Shown one piece after another: positions 1 through 9,027 of a DNA stretch of 43,476 nucleotides (its first letter is position 1; each line of letters begins with the position of its first letter). The notes under the pieces are model-generated. The model saw only the letters and a list, made by a program, of their open reading frames with translations. It did no database searches and was not told where the DNA came from. This DNA is from Aggregatilineales bacterium (GTDB taxonomy: Bacteria > Chloroflexota > Anaerolineae > Aggregatilineales > Phototrophicaceae): assembly GCA_029975765.1 (NCBI GenBank), contig JARKOK010000529.1:1-43476 (forward strand), given 5' to 3'. Position numbers and translations under genes: made by a program.

Positions 1-268
1 GACTGAACCGCCCACCGATGAACTGGATGAGGCGCGTGCCCTGTACTGGCTGAGCGTGGGCGCCCAACCAAGTGAAGCGGTGGTCTACATCATGAAGCGC
101 ACCGGCACCTGGGCACGCTTTGAACGGCTGCGTAAGGGTGAAACAGTTGAGACGCTGGTGGCCGAAGCCGCCGCTGCGAAGGCCGCTGCCGCGCCGGTCA
201 GCCCCAAGACACGCCATCCGATCCCCGGCCCCGGCCAGGGTCGTAAGGCCAACGAAGCCGCTTCCTGA
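1..268 (+). CDS. rpsP: 30S ribosomal protein S16, C-terminal part (5' truncated by window)
   Basis: Frame 2 reads TEPPTDELDEARALYWLSVGAQPSEAVVYIMKRTGTWARFERLRKGE, typical S16 C-terminal motif, followed by an Ala-rich tail; adjacent to KH protein and rimM. Confidence 0.9.
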   Translation, partial: TEPPTDELDEARALYWLSVGAQPSEAVVYIMKRTGTWARFERLRKGETVETLVAEAAAAKAAAAPVSPKTRHPIPGPGQGRKANEAAS

Positions 269-295
269 CTAATCTAACCTGAAAGGTTTCGCGCG

Positions 296-523
296 GTGGA
301 ACAGTTAATTGAATACATCGCCAAGAGCCTGGTAGATGACCCTGCCGCCGTGAAAGTTCAGCGGCGCGTGTCCGGGTCAACCTTGATTCTGGAACTGCAT
401 GTATCCTCGCAGGATACAGGCCGTGTGATTGGCAAGGGCGGTCATGTCGCCAATGCCATGCGTGCCCTGCTCCGCGCCGGGGCCGACAGCCGCTACACGC
501 GGGTCATTCTGAAGATCGTATAG
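296..523 (+). CDS. khpA: KH-domain RNA-binding protein (KhpA/YlqC type)
   Basis: 75 aa, GTG start, motif GRVIGKGGHVANAMRALL (GxxG loop); between rpsP and rimM. Confidence 0.92.
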   Translation: MEQLIEYIAKSLVDDPAAVKVQRRVSGSTLILELHVSSQDTGRVIGKGGHVANAMRALLRAGADSRYTRVILKIV

Positions 524-1081
524 ATGCAGCCGGCCAGCCACGACGGGGGGACTTCGCGTCCCCCATATCTGGTTCTGGGTGAAATCCTGCGCCCGCATGG
601 TATCGCTGGAGAACTGCGGATGCGGGTTCTCACCGGCTACCCGGAACGCCTGCCGGACCTCAAAACCGTGTATCTTGGTCGCAGCCCGGAATCCCCGGAC
701 ATTACCTCGTATGTGCTGCAAAGTGTGCGGTTCCACCAGGAATACGCGCTGCTCAAGCTAAAAGGCGTGGACAACCGCGAGCAGGCTGACCGGCTGCGTC
801 AGCGGTTGGTCATGGTTTCGATTGACGACGCGGTGCCGCTGGATGAAGGTGAAGTCTATCTGTACCAGCTCATCGGTATGGCCGTCGAAACCGAGGACGG
901 GCAGGTATTGGGCACCGTCACCGATGTGCTGGAAACCGGAGCTAACGATGTTTACATTGTGGACAGCCCGCAGTATGGCGAAGTGCTGATTCCGGTGACT
1001 GAAGAAACCATCCTGAAAATGAATGCCGACAGCCGGCGCATCACCGTCAGACTCCCGGACGGTTTGCTCCCCAATGCTTAA
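524..1081 (+). CDS. rimM: Ribosome maturation factor RimM
   Basis: LVLGEILRPHGIAGELRMRVLTGYPERL ... GEVYLYQLIGMAVETEDGQVLGTVTDVLETGANDVYIV; start codon abuts khpA stop. Confidence 0.95.
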   Translation: MQPASHDGGTSRPPYLVLGEILRPHGIAGELRMRVLTGYPERLPDLKTVYLGRSPESPDITSYVLQSVRFHQEYALLKLKGVDNREQADRLRQRLVMVSIDDAVPLDEGEVYLYQLIGMAVETEDGQVLGTVTDVLETGANDVYIVDSPQYGEVLIPVTEETILKMNADSRRITVRLPDGLLPNA

Positions 1082-1089
1082 AACCATGC

Positions 1090-1119
1090 TTGACAAGCCA
1101 AACTATCGCTTGTTATGCT
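1090..1119 (+). promoter_or_regulatory. Putative sigma70-type promoter upstream of dprA
   Basis: TTGACA (1090-1095), 18 bp spacer, TATGCT (1114-1119). Confidence 0.55.
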
Positions 1120-1157
1120 GAAGTTTGAGCCGTTCATCAACCCTTCGAGCAGCACGT

Positions 1158-2252
1158 GTGACAGACCTTCATTACTGGTTGGGTTTCAGCCTGGTACCCG
1201 AAATCGGCCCCAAACGTTTATCCCTGCTGCTTAACCGGTTTGGTGATCTCGCCTGCGCCTGGGCAGCCAGCGAAGCGCAGTTGGCTCAGGCCGGCCTCGA
1301 TAAACAGCCGCTTGCCAATCTGGTGCAGGCGCGGCGCACGCTTGACCTTGACGCCGAAATGCAAAAGGTGGCAAAAGCCGGGGCACGCCTGCTGACGCTG
1401 GTAGATGACGAATACCCCGCGCTGCTAAAAACCGTGCCGGATGCGCCGGCGGTGCTGTACATTCGCGGCACGCTCATGCCGGACGACCAGCGCGCCCTGA
1501 GCATTGTCGGCACGCGCCGGGCGACCAGCTACGGGCGGGATGCGGCTTATCATTTTGCCAGACATCTGGCGGAACAGGGTGTGACGATCATCAGCGGTCT
1601 GGCGCATGGTGTGGATACTGCCGCTCACCGGGGCGCGCTGGATGCGGGCGGGCGCACCATTGCCGTCCTGGGCTGCGGCATAGACCGCATTTATCCGGCG
1701 GACAACCACAAACTTGCGGCTGACATCGTGCGCAGCGGTGCGCTGCTGTCCGAATTTCCGATTGGCACGCCGCCCGAAGCGTTCAACTTTCCGCGCCGAA
1801 ACCGGATTATCAGCGGCCTGACATTAGGCGTGCTGGTCGTTGAAGCGCCGGATAAGAGCGGCGCGCTGATTACGACTACCACCGCCGCCGAACAGGGGCG
1901 CGAGGTCTTTGCCGTACCGGGTAATATCTTTAGCCCGATGAGCGGCGGCACCAACCGGCTGATTCAGGATGGCGCGAAGCTGGTGATGAAGGTCGAGGAT
2001 ATTCTTGATGAGTTGAACCTGGCACACACTGCTGTGCAGACCAGCGCCATCACCGAACGCATTGCTCCGGCCAACGATACCGAAGGCCGCCTGCTGGAAC
2101 ATCTGGGCGCTGATCCTGTTCATGTAGACGATCTGACGCGCCTGTGCGGGCTGCCGGTGTCAGTGGTCAGCAGCACCCTGACCATTCTCGAACTGAAGGG
2201 GCTTGCGCGAATGGTGGGACACATGCAATATTGCTTGGTACGGACATCCTGA
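1158..2252 (+). CDS. dprA: DNA processing protein DprA/Smf
   Basis: YWLGFSLVPEIGPKRL, SIVGTRRATSYGRDAA, ISGLAHGVDTAAHRGAL, RNRIISGLTLGVLVVEA. ORF track starts at TTG 1125, but the putative promoter predicts a start near there, so GTG 1158 is the likelier start. Confidence 0.93.
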   Translation: MTDLHYWLGFSLVPEIGPKRLSLLLNRFGDLACAWAASEAQLAQAGLDKQPLANLVQARRTLDLDAEMQKVAKAGARLLTLVDDEYPALLKTVPDAPAVLYIRGTLMPDDQRALSIVGTRRATSYGRDAAYHFARHLAEQGVTIISGLAHGVDTAAHRGALDAGGRTIAVLGCGIDRIYPADNHKLAADIVRSGALLSEFPIGTPPEAFNFPRRNRIISGLTLGVLVVEAPDKSGALITTTTAAEQGREVFAVPGNIFSPMSGGTNRLIQDGAKLVMKVEDILDELNLAHTAVQTSAITERIAPANDTEGRLLEHLGADPVHVDDLTRLCGLPVSVVSSTLTILELKGLARMVGHMQYCLVRTS

Positions 2253-2271
2253 TACAGACAGAGGACGCCTG

Positions 2272-3354
2272 ATGAAACATTATTATGCGATGATTATGGC
2301 GGGCGGCGGCGGCACACGCCTGTGGCCTATGAGCCGCCAGGACATGCCCAAGCAGCTCCTGCCGCTGGTTGAAGATCATTCCATGTTCAAAATCAGCGTG
2401 GAACGCCTTGCGCCCCTGTTTACGCCCGACCGCATCTACATCGTCACCGGACGTAAATACGTGGACATCATGCGGTCGCATACGCCGGAGATTCCGGCGG
2501 AAAACTTCATCGTTGAACCCTACGGCAAGGACAGCGGCCCGGCGGCGGCGCTCGGCCTGACGGTGATTCACAAACGCGACCCGGAGGCTACCGTCGCCAT
2601 CCTGACCGCCGATCACCACATCAAACACAAGGATAAATTCCGCGAGGCGCTGGCCGCCGCTTACGAAGTCGCGCAGCAGGGTTATATCGTCACGCTCGGT
2701 ATTTCGCCCTCCTACCCCGCTACTGGCTTCGGCTATATCCGCCAGGGTGACAGCCTGTGCGAGGCTAACGGCTTCACGACCTATGTTTCGCGCGGGTTTA
2801 CCGAAAAGCCTAATGCTGTGACCGCAACCGCGTTTCTGGCGTCCGGTGAATACAGTTGGAATTCCGGCATGTTCATCTGGACGGCCAGACAGGCTTTGGA
2901 CGAATTTGCCCGCCAGCAGCCCGCCATGCACGCCAGCCTGATGAAACTGCAACCGGCGGTAGATACACCCGACTTTGAGGATAAACTCGAAGCCACCTGG
3001 AATGAAATCGCCAAGATTTCGCTCGACTATGCGGTAATGGAAGGCGCAGAGAAGATGGCCGTCATTCCGGTGGACATCGGCTGGAATGATGTCGGCAGTT
3101 GGGCGTCGCTGTACGAAGTGCTGAAGCTGGACAAGTTCGGCAACGGTTTTAAGGGGCGACAACCAGAGCGTGTCAGTCTGGACACACACAACACACTGGT
3201 GTACAGTGACAAGCTGACCGTCACCATTGGCGTGAATGACATCATCGTCATTGAAACACCCGATGCGCTGCTTATCTGCCATAAAGACCGGGCGCAGGAC
3301 GTAAAAGAAGTGGTCAATCATCTGCTGACCACCAAAAACTATAAGTATCTGTAA
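2272..3354 (+). CDS. manC: Mannose-1-phosphate guanylyltransferase (nucleotidyltransferase)
   Basis: MKHYYAMIMAGGGGTRLWPMSRQDMPKQLLPL; FTEKPNAVTATAFL; WNSGMFIW; IPVDIGWNDVGSW. ATG 2272 preferred over the ORF-track start 2203. Confidence 0.9.
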   Translation: MKHYYAMIMAGGGGTRLWPMSRQDMPKQLLPLVEDHSMFKISVERLAPLFTPDRIYIVTGRKYVDIMRSHTPEIPAENFIVEPYGKDSGPAAALGLTVIHKRDPEATVAILTADHHIKHKDKFREALAAAYEVAQQGYIVTLGISPSYPATGFGYIRQGDSLCEANGFTTYVSRGFTEKPNAVTATAFLASGEYSWNSGMFIWTARQALDEFARQQPAMHASLMKLQPAVDTPDFEDKLEATWNEIAKISLDYAVMEGAEKMAVIPVDIGWNDVGSWASLYEVLKLDKFGNGFKGRQPERVSLDTHNTLVYSDKLTVTIGVNDIIVIETPDALLICHKDRAQDVKEVVNHLLTTKNYKYL

Positions 3355-3361
3355 TTTCGGC

Positions 3362-3385
3362 ACGGACACGTTATGGCGTGTCCGT
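3362..3385. repeat. Perfect 9-bp inverted repeat (hairpin) just downstream of manC
   Basis: ACGGACACG-ttatgg-CGTGTCCGT; no T-tract. Confidence 0.7.
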
Positions 3386-3422
3386 ACACCCCATTCAATA
3401 ACTGGTATCTCAGGAAACGGGC

Positions 3423-5885
3423 ATGAGTGAGACTCTACAAGCGTACTGCGTGAAGTGCAAAACCAAACGGGACATCGCCAATCCTCAGGCGGTCTTTACC
3501 GACAAAGGCACGCCGGCGACAAAAGGTGCGTGTCCGATCTGCGGCACAACCCTGTTCCGTATGGGTGCGACCGAGGCTCACGCCCACCTGCCCAAACCTG
3601 AAAAATCCGCCGCCCCCAAAGCCACAAAAAAGCCTGCTGGCAGAAAAGCCGCACCGGCGAAAAAAAACGCTAAGACCGGCAAACCAGCCAAAAAAGCTGC
3701 CGCGAAGCCAGGTGTCAAAGGCGGCAGCGGCGGCAAACTGGTGATCGTGGAATCCCCGGCGAAGGCGCGGAGCGTCGGAAACTTTCTCGGCAAGGGGTAC
3801 ACGGTTAAAGCGTCAAAAGGTCATGTTCGTGATCTGCTGGTCACACAGTTGTCAGTAGATGTTGCCAACGACTTTGAACCCAAGTACCGTGTACCCAATG
3901 ACAAACGCGATGTAGTCAGCGAACTGAAGGCCGCCGTTGAAAAAGCCGGAGAAGTTTATCTGGCAACCGACCCCGACCGTGAAGGTGAAGCGATTGCCTG
4001 GCATTTAATCGCGGCTACCGGGCTGGACGAAGCCAAGGTGCAGCGTGTGGTATTCCACGAAATTACCAAACCGGCGATTCAGGATGCCTTCAGCCACCCG
4101 CGCGAACTCGATCTGAATCTGGTCAACGCACAGCAGGCGCGGCGCATTCTCGACCGGTTGGTCGGCTACAACATCACCGAACTGCTGTGGGAAAAAGTTC
4201 GCAACCAGTTGTCCGCCGGACGCGTGCAGAGTATTGCCGTGCGGCTGGTCGTTGACCGCGAACGCGAGATCGAAGCGTTTCGCCCGGAAGAATACTGGAC
4301 CCTGGATGCCCGGTTGCAAAAACACGCCGCCAACGGCAAACACGACGACCGTCCCTTTCTGGCCCGGTTGGTAAAAATCAAAGGCGAGGATGTCAGTTTC
4401 CACCAGGAAAGTGATGTGCGCCCGCATCTCGGCATACTGGAACGCAGTCGTTATACCGTCAGCGATGTAAAACACGGCACGCGCCAGCGCAAACCGTCAG
4501 CGCCGTTTACCACCAGCACCCTCCAGCAGGAAGCTTCGCGCCGGTTGGGTTATACCGCTCGCCGCACGATGACTATCGCGCAGCAGTTGTATGAAGGCGT
4601 GGACGTGGGCGCGGATGGTTCGGTCGGTCTGATCACTTACATGCGTACCGACAGCACCCAGGTTTCAACTCAGGCGCAGGCCGAAGCCCGCGATTTCATC
4701 CACAAACGTTTTGGCGAAAAGTATCATCCGGCCAAACCTCCGGTGTACCACACAAAAGCCAAAGGTGCGCAGGAAGCGCATGAGGCCATCCGGCCAACCA
4801 GCCTGTGGCGCGAACCCGACCAGATGAAAGCGTATCTGACCCGTGACCAGTTCCGGTTATATCAGCTTATCTGGCAGCGTTTCGTCGCCAGCCAGATGGC
4901 GAATGCCATCTACAACACGCTGCGCGTCGAAATCACCGCCGGTGAGACGGCTAACGATCTGCCATACCTGTTCCGTGTGTCCGGCAGCACTATCCGGTTT
5001 GATGGTTTTCTGCGTTTATACGAGGACTCGCGCGACGAAGATGCCACCCCGGACGAGGATGAGGGACGTATCCTCCCCGATCTGAAGGCCGGTGATCTGC
5101 TGGATTTGCTGAAGCTGCTGCCGGAGCAGCATTTCACGCAGCCCCCGCCGCGCTACACGGAGGCCACTTTAGTCCGCACGCTGGAAGAATACGGCATTGG
5201 CCGTCCCAGCACTTACGCGCCAACCGTCGCCACCATCCAGGATCGTGAGTATATTGAAAAACAGGATAAACGCCTGCTGCCAACGGAAACTGGCAAAATC
5301 GTTACCGATCTGCTGGTGAAGTACTTCCCGGACATCATGGACTACCAGTTCACCGTCCGCATGGAAAATCAACTGGACGAAATCGCGGAAGGCCACCGCG
5401 AGTGGCACGGCATGATGCGCAAGTTTTACACACCCTTCGAACAGCAGTTAGGCATCGCGCGGCAGACCATACCGCAGTTGCAGCAGGAAGAGACCATCGG
5501 TCGTAACTGCCCACAATCCGGGCATCCATTAGTTGTCCGTTATGGACGCTTCGGCAAATTCATCGGCTGTTCCAATTACCCGGAGTGCCGCTATACGGAA
5601 CCCTGGCTGGAACGCACGGGCATCGCCTGTCCGGTTTGCGGTCACACCCACCAGGGCGAGATCATTGTGCGGAAGTCGCGCAAGGGGCGCACGTTTTATG
5701 GCTGTATCCGCTACCCGGATTGTGATTACACCAGTTGGAAGCGTCCGCTTGTTACGCCCTGCCCGAACTGCGGCGGCCTGTTAATCGAACAGAACCGCAC
5801 GACGGCCCAATGTTCGGTTTGCTCTCGAACTTTCTCGCTGGAGGCGCTGGGTGAAAGCGCGGCTGATCCCGTATTAACGGACTGA
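3423..5885 (+). CDS. topA: Type IA DNA topoisomerase I with N-terminal CxxC domain and Lys/Ala-rich linker
   Basis: KLVIVESPAKARSVGNFLGKGYTVKASKGHVRDL (Toprim), YLATDPDREGEAIAWHL, SVGLITYMRTDSTQVS (catalytic Tyr), C-terminal zinc fingers; extra N-terminal domain YCVKCKTKRDI...KGACPICGTTLFRMG. Confidence 0.96.
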   Translation: MSETLQAYCVKCKTKRDIANPQAVFTDKGTPATKGACPICGTTLFRMGATEAHAHLPKPEKSAAPKATKKPAGRKAAPAKKNAKTGKPAKKAAAKPGVKGGSGGKLVIVESPAKARSVGNFLGKGYTVKASKGHVRDLLVTQLSVDVANDFEPKYRVPNDKRDVVSELKAAVEKAGEVYLATDPDREGEAIAWHLIAATGLDEAKVQRVVFHEITKPAIQDAFSHPRELDLNLVNAQQARRILDRLVGYNITELLWEKVRNQLSAGRVQSIAVRLVVDREREIEAFRPEEYWTLDARLQKHAANGKHDDRPFLARLVKIKGEDVSFHQESDVRPHLGILERSRYTVSDVKHGTRQRKPSAPFTTSTLQQEASRRLGYTARRTMTIAQQLYEGVDVGADGSVGLITYMRTDSTQVSTQAQAEARDFIHKRFGEKYHPAKPPVYHTKAKGAQEAHEAIRPTSLWREPDQMKAYLTRDQFRLYQLIWQRFVASQMANAIYNTLRVEITAGETANDLPYLFRVSGSTIRFDGFLRLYEDSRDEDATPDEDEGRILPDLKAGDLLDLLKLLPEQHFTQPPPRYTEATLVRTLEEYGIGRPSTYAPTVATIQDREYIEKQDKRLLPTETGKIVTDLLVKYFPDIMDYQFTVRMENQLDEIAEGHREWHGMMRKFYTPFEQQLGIARQTIPQLQQEETIGRNCPQSGHPLVVRYGRFGKFIGCSNYPECRYTEPWLERTGIACPVCGHTHQGEIIVRKSRKGRTFYGCIRYPDCDYTSWKRPLVTPCPNCGGLLIEQNRTTAQCSVCSRTFSLEALGESAADPVLTD

Positions 5886-5889
5886 TACT

Positions 5890-5917
5890 GCCGGGGCGCC
5901 TATGGCTGCACCCCGGC
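5890..5917 (+). terminator. Hairpin downstream of topA, possible terminator
   Basis: GCCGGGG...CCCCGGC stem; no T-tract. Confidence 0.35.
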
Positions 5918-5937
5918 TGGCTGGGTCTGAGAATTGA

Positions 5938-5967
5938 TTGTCGTAACTTTGGAATGTACTGTACAAT
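5938..5967 (+). promoter_or_regulatory. Putative promoter upstream of the 6024 gene
   Basis: TTGTCG - 18 bp - TACAAT; small palindrome TGTAC-T-GTACA overlaps the -10. Confidence 0.4.
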
Positions 5968-6023
5968 AGGCGTAGCTTAGAGCGGGTTGTTACGCGCAAT
6001 ATTGACGAAAGGCGGCAACATTT

Positions 6024-7388
6024 ATGGTGGGCAAAATACGAGATACGATTACTGGCCTGTGGCCGGTGATAAAACCATACATCCCCAAGCCCCGACAGGT
6101 TATCGTAATTGTGCTGGCCTTTTTGCTCGGCCTTACATGGGCGTATGCACTGGATCCCATCATCTTTTACAACGCCGACCCCAGCCAGCTTAACCAGGGC
6201 TGGCAGGATCAATATGTACAGCTTATTGCCGACAGTTATGCCCTGTACACGACTAACGCGCCGCCCAGTGAGGAACTTAATCAGAATACTATTATCCTGC
6301 TGCGCGCCGTTGACAACCCGCAGGAAATCACGGCTCGCCTCGGTCTGATACAGATTGACGACCTGGCCGCTCAGGCCAACCCGGTTGCGGCTCAGGCGCC
6401 GCAGCCCAATCTGCTGACCTCCCTGCGTCCCTGGATTCTTGGCTCGATTGTTGTGGCAGTTGTCGCCGTACTCGGTTCGCTGATTTACGGCTTTTACATC
6501 AGCACGATGGTCGTAGAACCTATCCGCCGTTCGCTGCGCCGCCGCCGCACCGGTCAACCAGGCAGCGCCGCTCCCGTTGAAACGGTGACAGCGATCAAAG
6601 AGTCCCGCAAAATCGCCGAGCAGTTGGCAAAAGAGGCTGCCGCCGCACCCGCTGCCAATACCTTTGGCCCGCCCGTATCGCGCCATGTTTCCATGTATTC
6701 GCCCACCCGCGCTTTTGATGACTCGTTTGCCATTGAAGATGCCAAACGCGACGATGAATTTCTGGGTGAATGCGGCGCGGTTATCTCGGAGACGGTTGGC
6801 GTGGGCGATCAGGAAAAGGTCGCCGCGATTGAAGTCTGGTTGTTCGACAAAGACGACTTCGTGCGAACGCTTACCGGCGTTTTCGCCTCTGAGTATGCCT
6901 ATAATGACCCGGCTATTCGCTCCAAGCTTGACCCCAAAGGGCCGGTTGTCCTGGCGCAGCCCGGTGCGATCATCAGCCTGGAAACCAATGCCCTGCGTTT
7001 CCAGGCGCGCATTGTGGACATCGCTTACGGTGTGGGGCCGCTGCCCCCCAACAGTTATTTCGATAAGCTGACGATTGAACTGCTGGCCTGGCGTAAGGAC
7101 GCGGCCAGCGTAGCGCAGCCGGCAGTCGTCGCGCCGGCGGCCAGCGCCCCCGTGTATGCACCGCCGCCCGCTGCCGCGCCGACCTTCACGCCCCCACCTA
7201 TGCCCAGCGCCCCGCTGCCAACCTATACGCCCCCGCCGCCGCCCACTACGCCGCCTGCTGCGCCGCCCTCTTACGGCGCGGGTGTTACCCCGCTGCAGCC
7301 GCCGCCGCTGCAAATACCGCCTGAACCACCGCGACGGCGCGACGATGATCCCTTTGGCGGCACGGGCGATTGGACGCCGGTGCAGTAG
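6024..7388 (+). CDS. Membrane protein of unknown function: two TM segments, cytoplasmic domain, Pro-rich C-terminal tail
   Basis: TM segments VIVIVLAFLLGLTWAYAL and WILGSIVVAVVAVLGSLIYGFYI; tail rich in PPPAAAPTFTPPPMPSAPLPTYTPPPPPTTPPAAPP. Confidence 0.85.
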   Translation: MVGKIRDTITGLWPVIKPYIPKPRQVIVIVLAFLLGLTWAYALDPIIFYNADPSQLNQGWQDQYVQLIADSYALYTTNAPPSEELNQNTIILLRAVDNPQEITARLGLIQIDDLAAQANPVAAQAPQPNLLTSLRPWILGSIVVAVVAVLGSLIYGFYISTMVVEPIRRSLRRRRTGQPGSAAPVETVTAIKESRKIAEQLAKEAAAAPAANTFGPPVSRHVSMYSPTRAFDDSFAIEDAKRDDEFLGECGAVISETVGVGDQEKVAAIEVWLFDKDDFVRTLTGVFASEYAYNDPAIRSKLDPKGPVVLAQPGAIISLETNALRFQARIVDIAYGVGPLPPNSYFDKLTIELLAWRKDAASVAQPAVVAPAASAPVYAPPPAAAPTFTPPPMPSAPLPTYTPPPPPTTPPAAPPSYGAGVTPLQPPPLQIPPEPPRRRDDDPFGGTGDWTPVQ

Positions 7389-7407
7389 CTATCAGGAATA
7401 AAAACCA

Positions 7408-7435
7408 ACGCCCCGGAAGAATCGGGGCGTTTTTT
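7408..7435 (+). terminator. Intrinsic terminator
   Basis: ACGCCCCG-gaagaat-CGGGGCGT followed by TTTTT. Confidence 0.9.
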
Positions 7436-7479
7436 ATGGGGGACACAGTTTGCGCCAACGGGCGACAGGCACCTGTAGA

Positions 7480-7956
7480 CTATTTGATTTGTTTGATTCT
7501 AAACACCAGTTCGCCTGATGGCGTCTGCACGCGCACCTTATCTCCCTTGCGGTGGCCGAGCAGCGCCGAACCAATCGGGCTTTCGTGGGAAATTTTCCGC
7601 TCGCGGGGATTGGCTTCCGCCGGGCCAACAATTTTATAAACTTCCACATCGTCCAGACCATCCTCAACGATGGTCACTTCCGACCCCACCCGCACTTCGT
7701 CGGACTTGCCATCATTGGAAATGATCTCGGCGGAACGAATGATATTTTCCAGGTACTGAATCCGCCCTTCCAGAAACGCCTGTTTCTCTTTGGCATCATG
7801 ATAATCCGCGTTTTCCTTCAGGTCGCCTTCGGCCACTGCTTCCTTGAGCTTTAGTGCCAGTTCCGGTCGGCGAACTTCCAGCAGTTCCTTTAATTCACGT
7901 TCCAGTTCGGCTTTGCCTTCAGGCGTCAGATAGACCTGTTCTGGCATGATGTCCAC
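7480..7956 (-). CDS. greA: Transcription elongation factor GreA
   Basis: YLTPEGKAELERELKELLEVRRPELALKLKEAVAEGDLKENADYHDAKEKQAFLEGRI; VGPAEANPRERKISHESPIGSALLGHRKGDKV. Confidence 0.95.
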   Translation of the reverse strand: MDIMPEQVYLTPEGKAELERELKELLEVRRPELALKLKEAVAEGDLKENADYHDAKEKQAFLEGRIQYLENIIRSAEIISNDGKSDEVRVGSEVTIVEDGLDDVEVYKIVGPAEANPRERKISHESPIGSALLGHRKGDKVRVQTPSGELVFRIKQIK

Positions 7957-8000
7957 CTCGTCTAGACTTCAATTTCAACCAATGATATGCAGCACGATCA

Positions 8001-8840
8001 TCACAATTCCATGCGCTCGCGGCGCTGGCCTGCCAGCGCAAATACATTGCGGCGGTGCAGTTGTGGCGCGGCGCCGCTCAACATGATCCGGCTTTTGCCA
8101 CAACTTTCAATATCAATCGCATCCAGCGCGCTTTCCGGCATCGGGCTGGTCAGCGCCCGGTCTACGGCTTCACTCAGTTTCAACAGGTAATTCACATCTT
8201 CGTGGATTTTTTCTTCAACTTCACCGCGCAGAATGACCTCGCCATGTCCCTGGATGACATTCTCAAAATTGCCGTTTTGCAGACTTTTTAACGATGCCAG
8301 AAAGTCATCAAAACTGCCATCCACAAAGTACGGAATAGGCATCAGGGTATCCGCCGCAAACAACGTGCGATCCTCTTTGATCTGCACGACTATCGAATCC
8401 GGGCTGTGACCGGGCATCGAAGTTAAAAGAAATGTTTTATTACCCAGATGCAGCGCCATCGAGCCGCCATCAAAAACCAGATCAGGCAGTACCAGTTCCA
8501 CATCGCGCAGCTCTGGCGAGGTGGCTTTAGCGTGTTCGAGACTCTCACGCCCGCGTTTCTCCAGCAGTTCCCGGCAGCGCGCATGAGCGATCACCCACGC
8601 ATCCTTAAAAAAGCAGGTGCCGGTCGTATGGTCGGCGTGAAAATGGGTGTTAATAATGTAACGAATGGTTGTGCCCAGACGCGCTTCCACAAATCGTTTA
8701 ATCAGCAGCGTTTCTTCAGGATAAGCCATCGTATCAATTAATACCGCGCCCTCACTGGTCACCACCACGCCTGCTGTCACCTGCGCGTAGAGATCGCTGG
8801 TAAATACATATATATCGTCGGCAACACGTTCTCGCTGCAT
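8001..8840 (-). CDS. Metallo-beta-lactamase-fold hydrolase
   Basis: INTHFHADHTTG (HxHxDH), MPGHSPDSIVV, VIQGHGEVI. Confidence 0.9.
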   Translation of the reverse strand: MQRERVADDIYVFTSDLYAQVTAGVVVTSEGAVLIDTMAYPEETLLIKRFVEARLGTTIRYIINTHFHADHTTGTCFFKDAWVIAHARCRELLEKRGRESLEHAKATSPELRDVELVLPDLVFDGGSMALHLGNKTFLLTSMPGHSPDSIVVQIKEDRTLFAADTLMPIPYFVDGSFDDFLASLKSLQNGNFENVIQGHGEVILRGEVEEKIHEDVNYLLKLSEAVDRALTSPMPESALDAIDIESCGKSRIMLSGAAPQLHRRNVFALAGQRRERMEL

Positions 8841-8936
8841 AAATTCTCAATACATACTCAGGCTTAATCACCAGACGGGTGGAAAGTCAGTATAGTAAGT
8901 TGCCGGTGGAAAATCAAGATTTGAACCTCTCGACTA

Positions 8937-8964
8937 TTGTGAGACTGCCGAGGCTGGCTAAAAT
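8937..8964 (+). promoter_or_regulatory. Putative promoter upstream of the 9028 gene
   Basis: TTGTGA - 16 bp - TAAAAT. Confidence 0.35.
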
Positions 8965-9027
8965 CAAATATGAATCCTATTCAGACTCTCTATCTTTAAA
9001 AAACAGTTTTGGGAGAAGGACGATCTC

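Noticed and set aside
2167-3369. 400-aa ORF antisense to manC
   Set aside because: Shadow ORF of a high-GC gene; manC on the plus strand has clear family motifs, the antisense product has none.
5874-7313. 479-aa minus-strand ORF opposite the 6024 membrane protein
   Set aside because: Arg/Gly-rich antisense of a Pro-rich coding sequence; the plus strand has TM segments, a promoter and an intrinsic terminator at 7408-7435.
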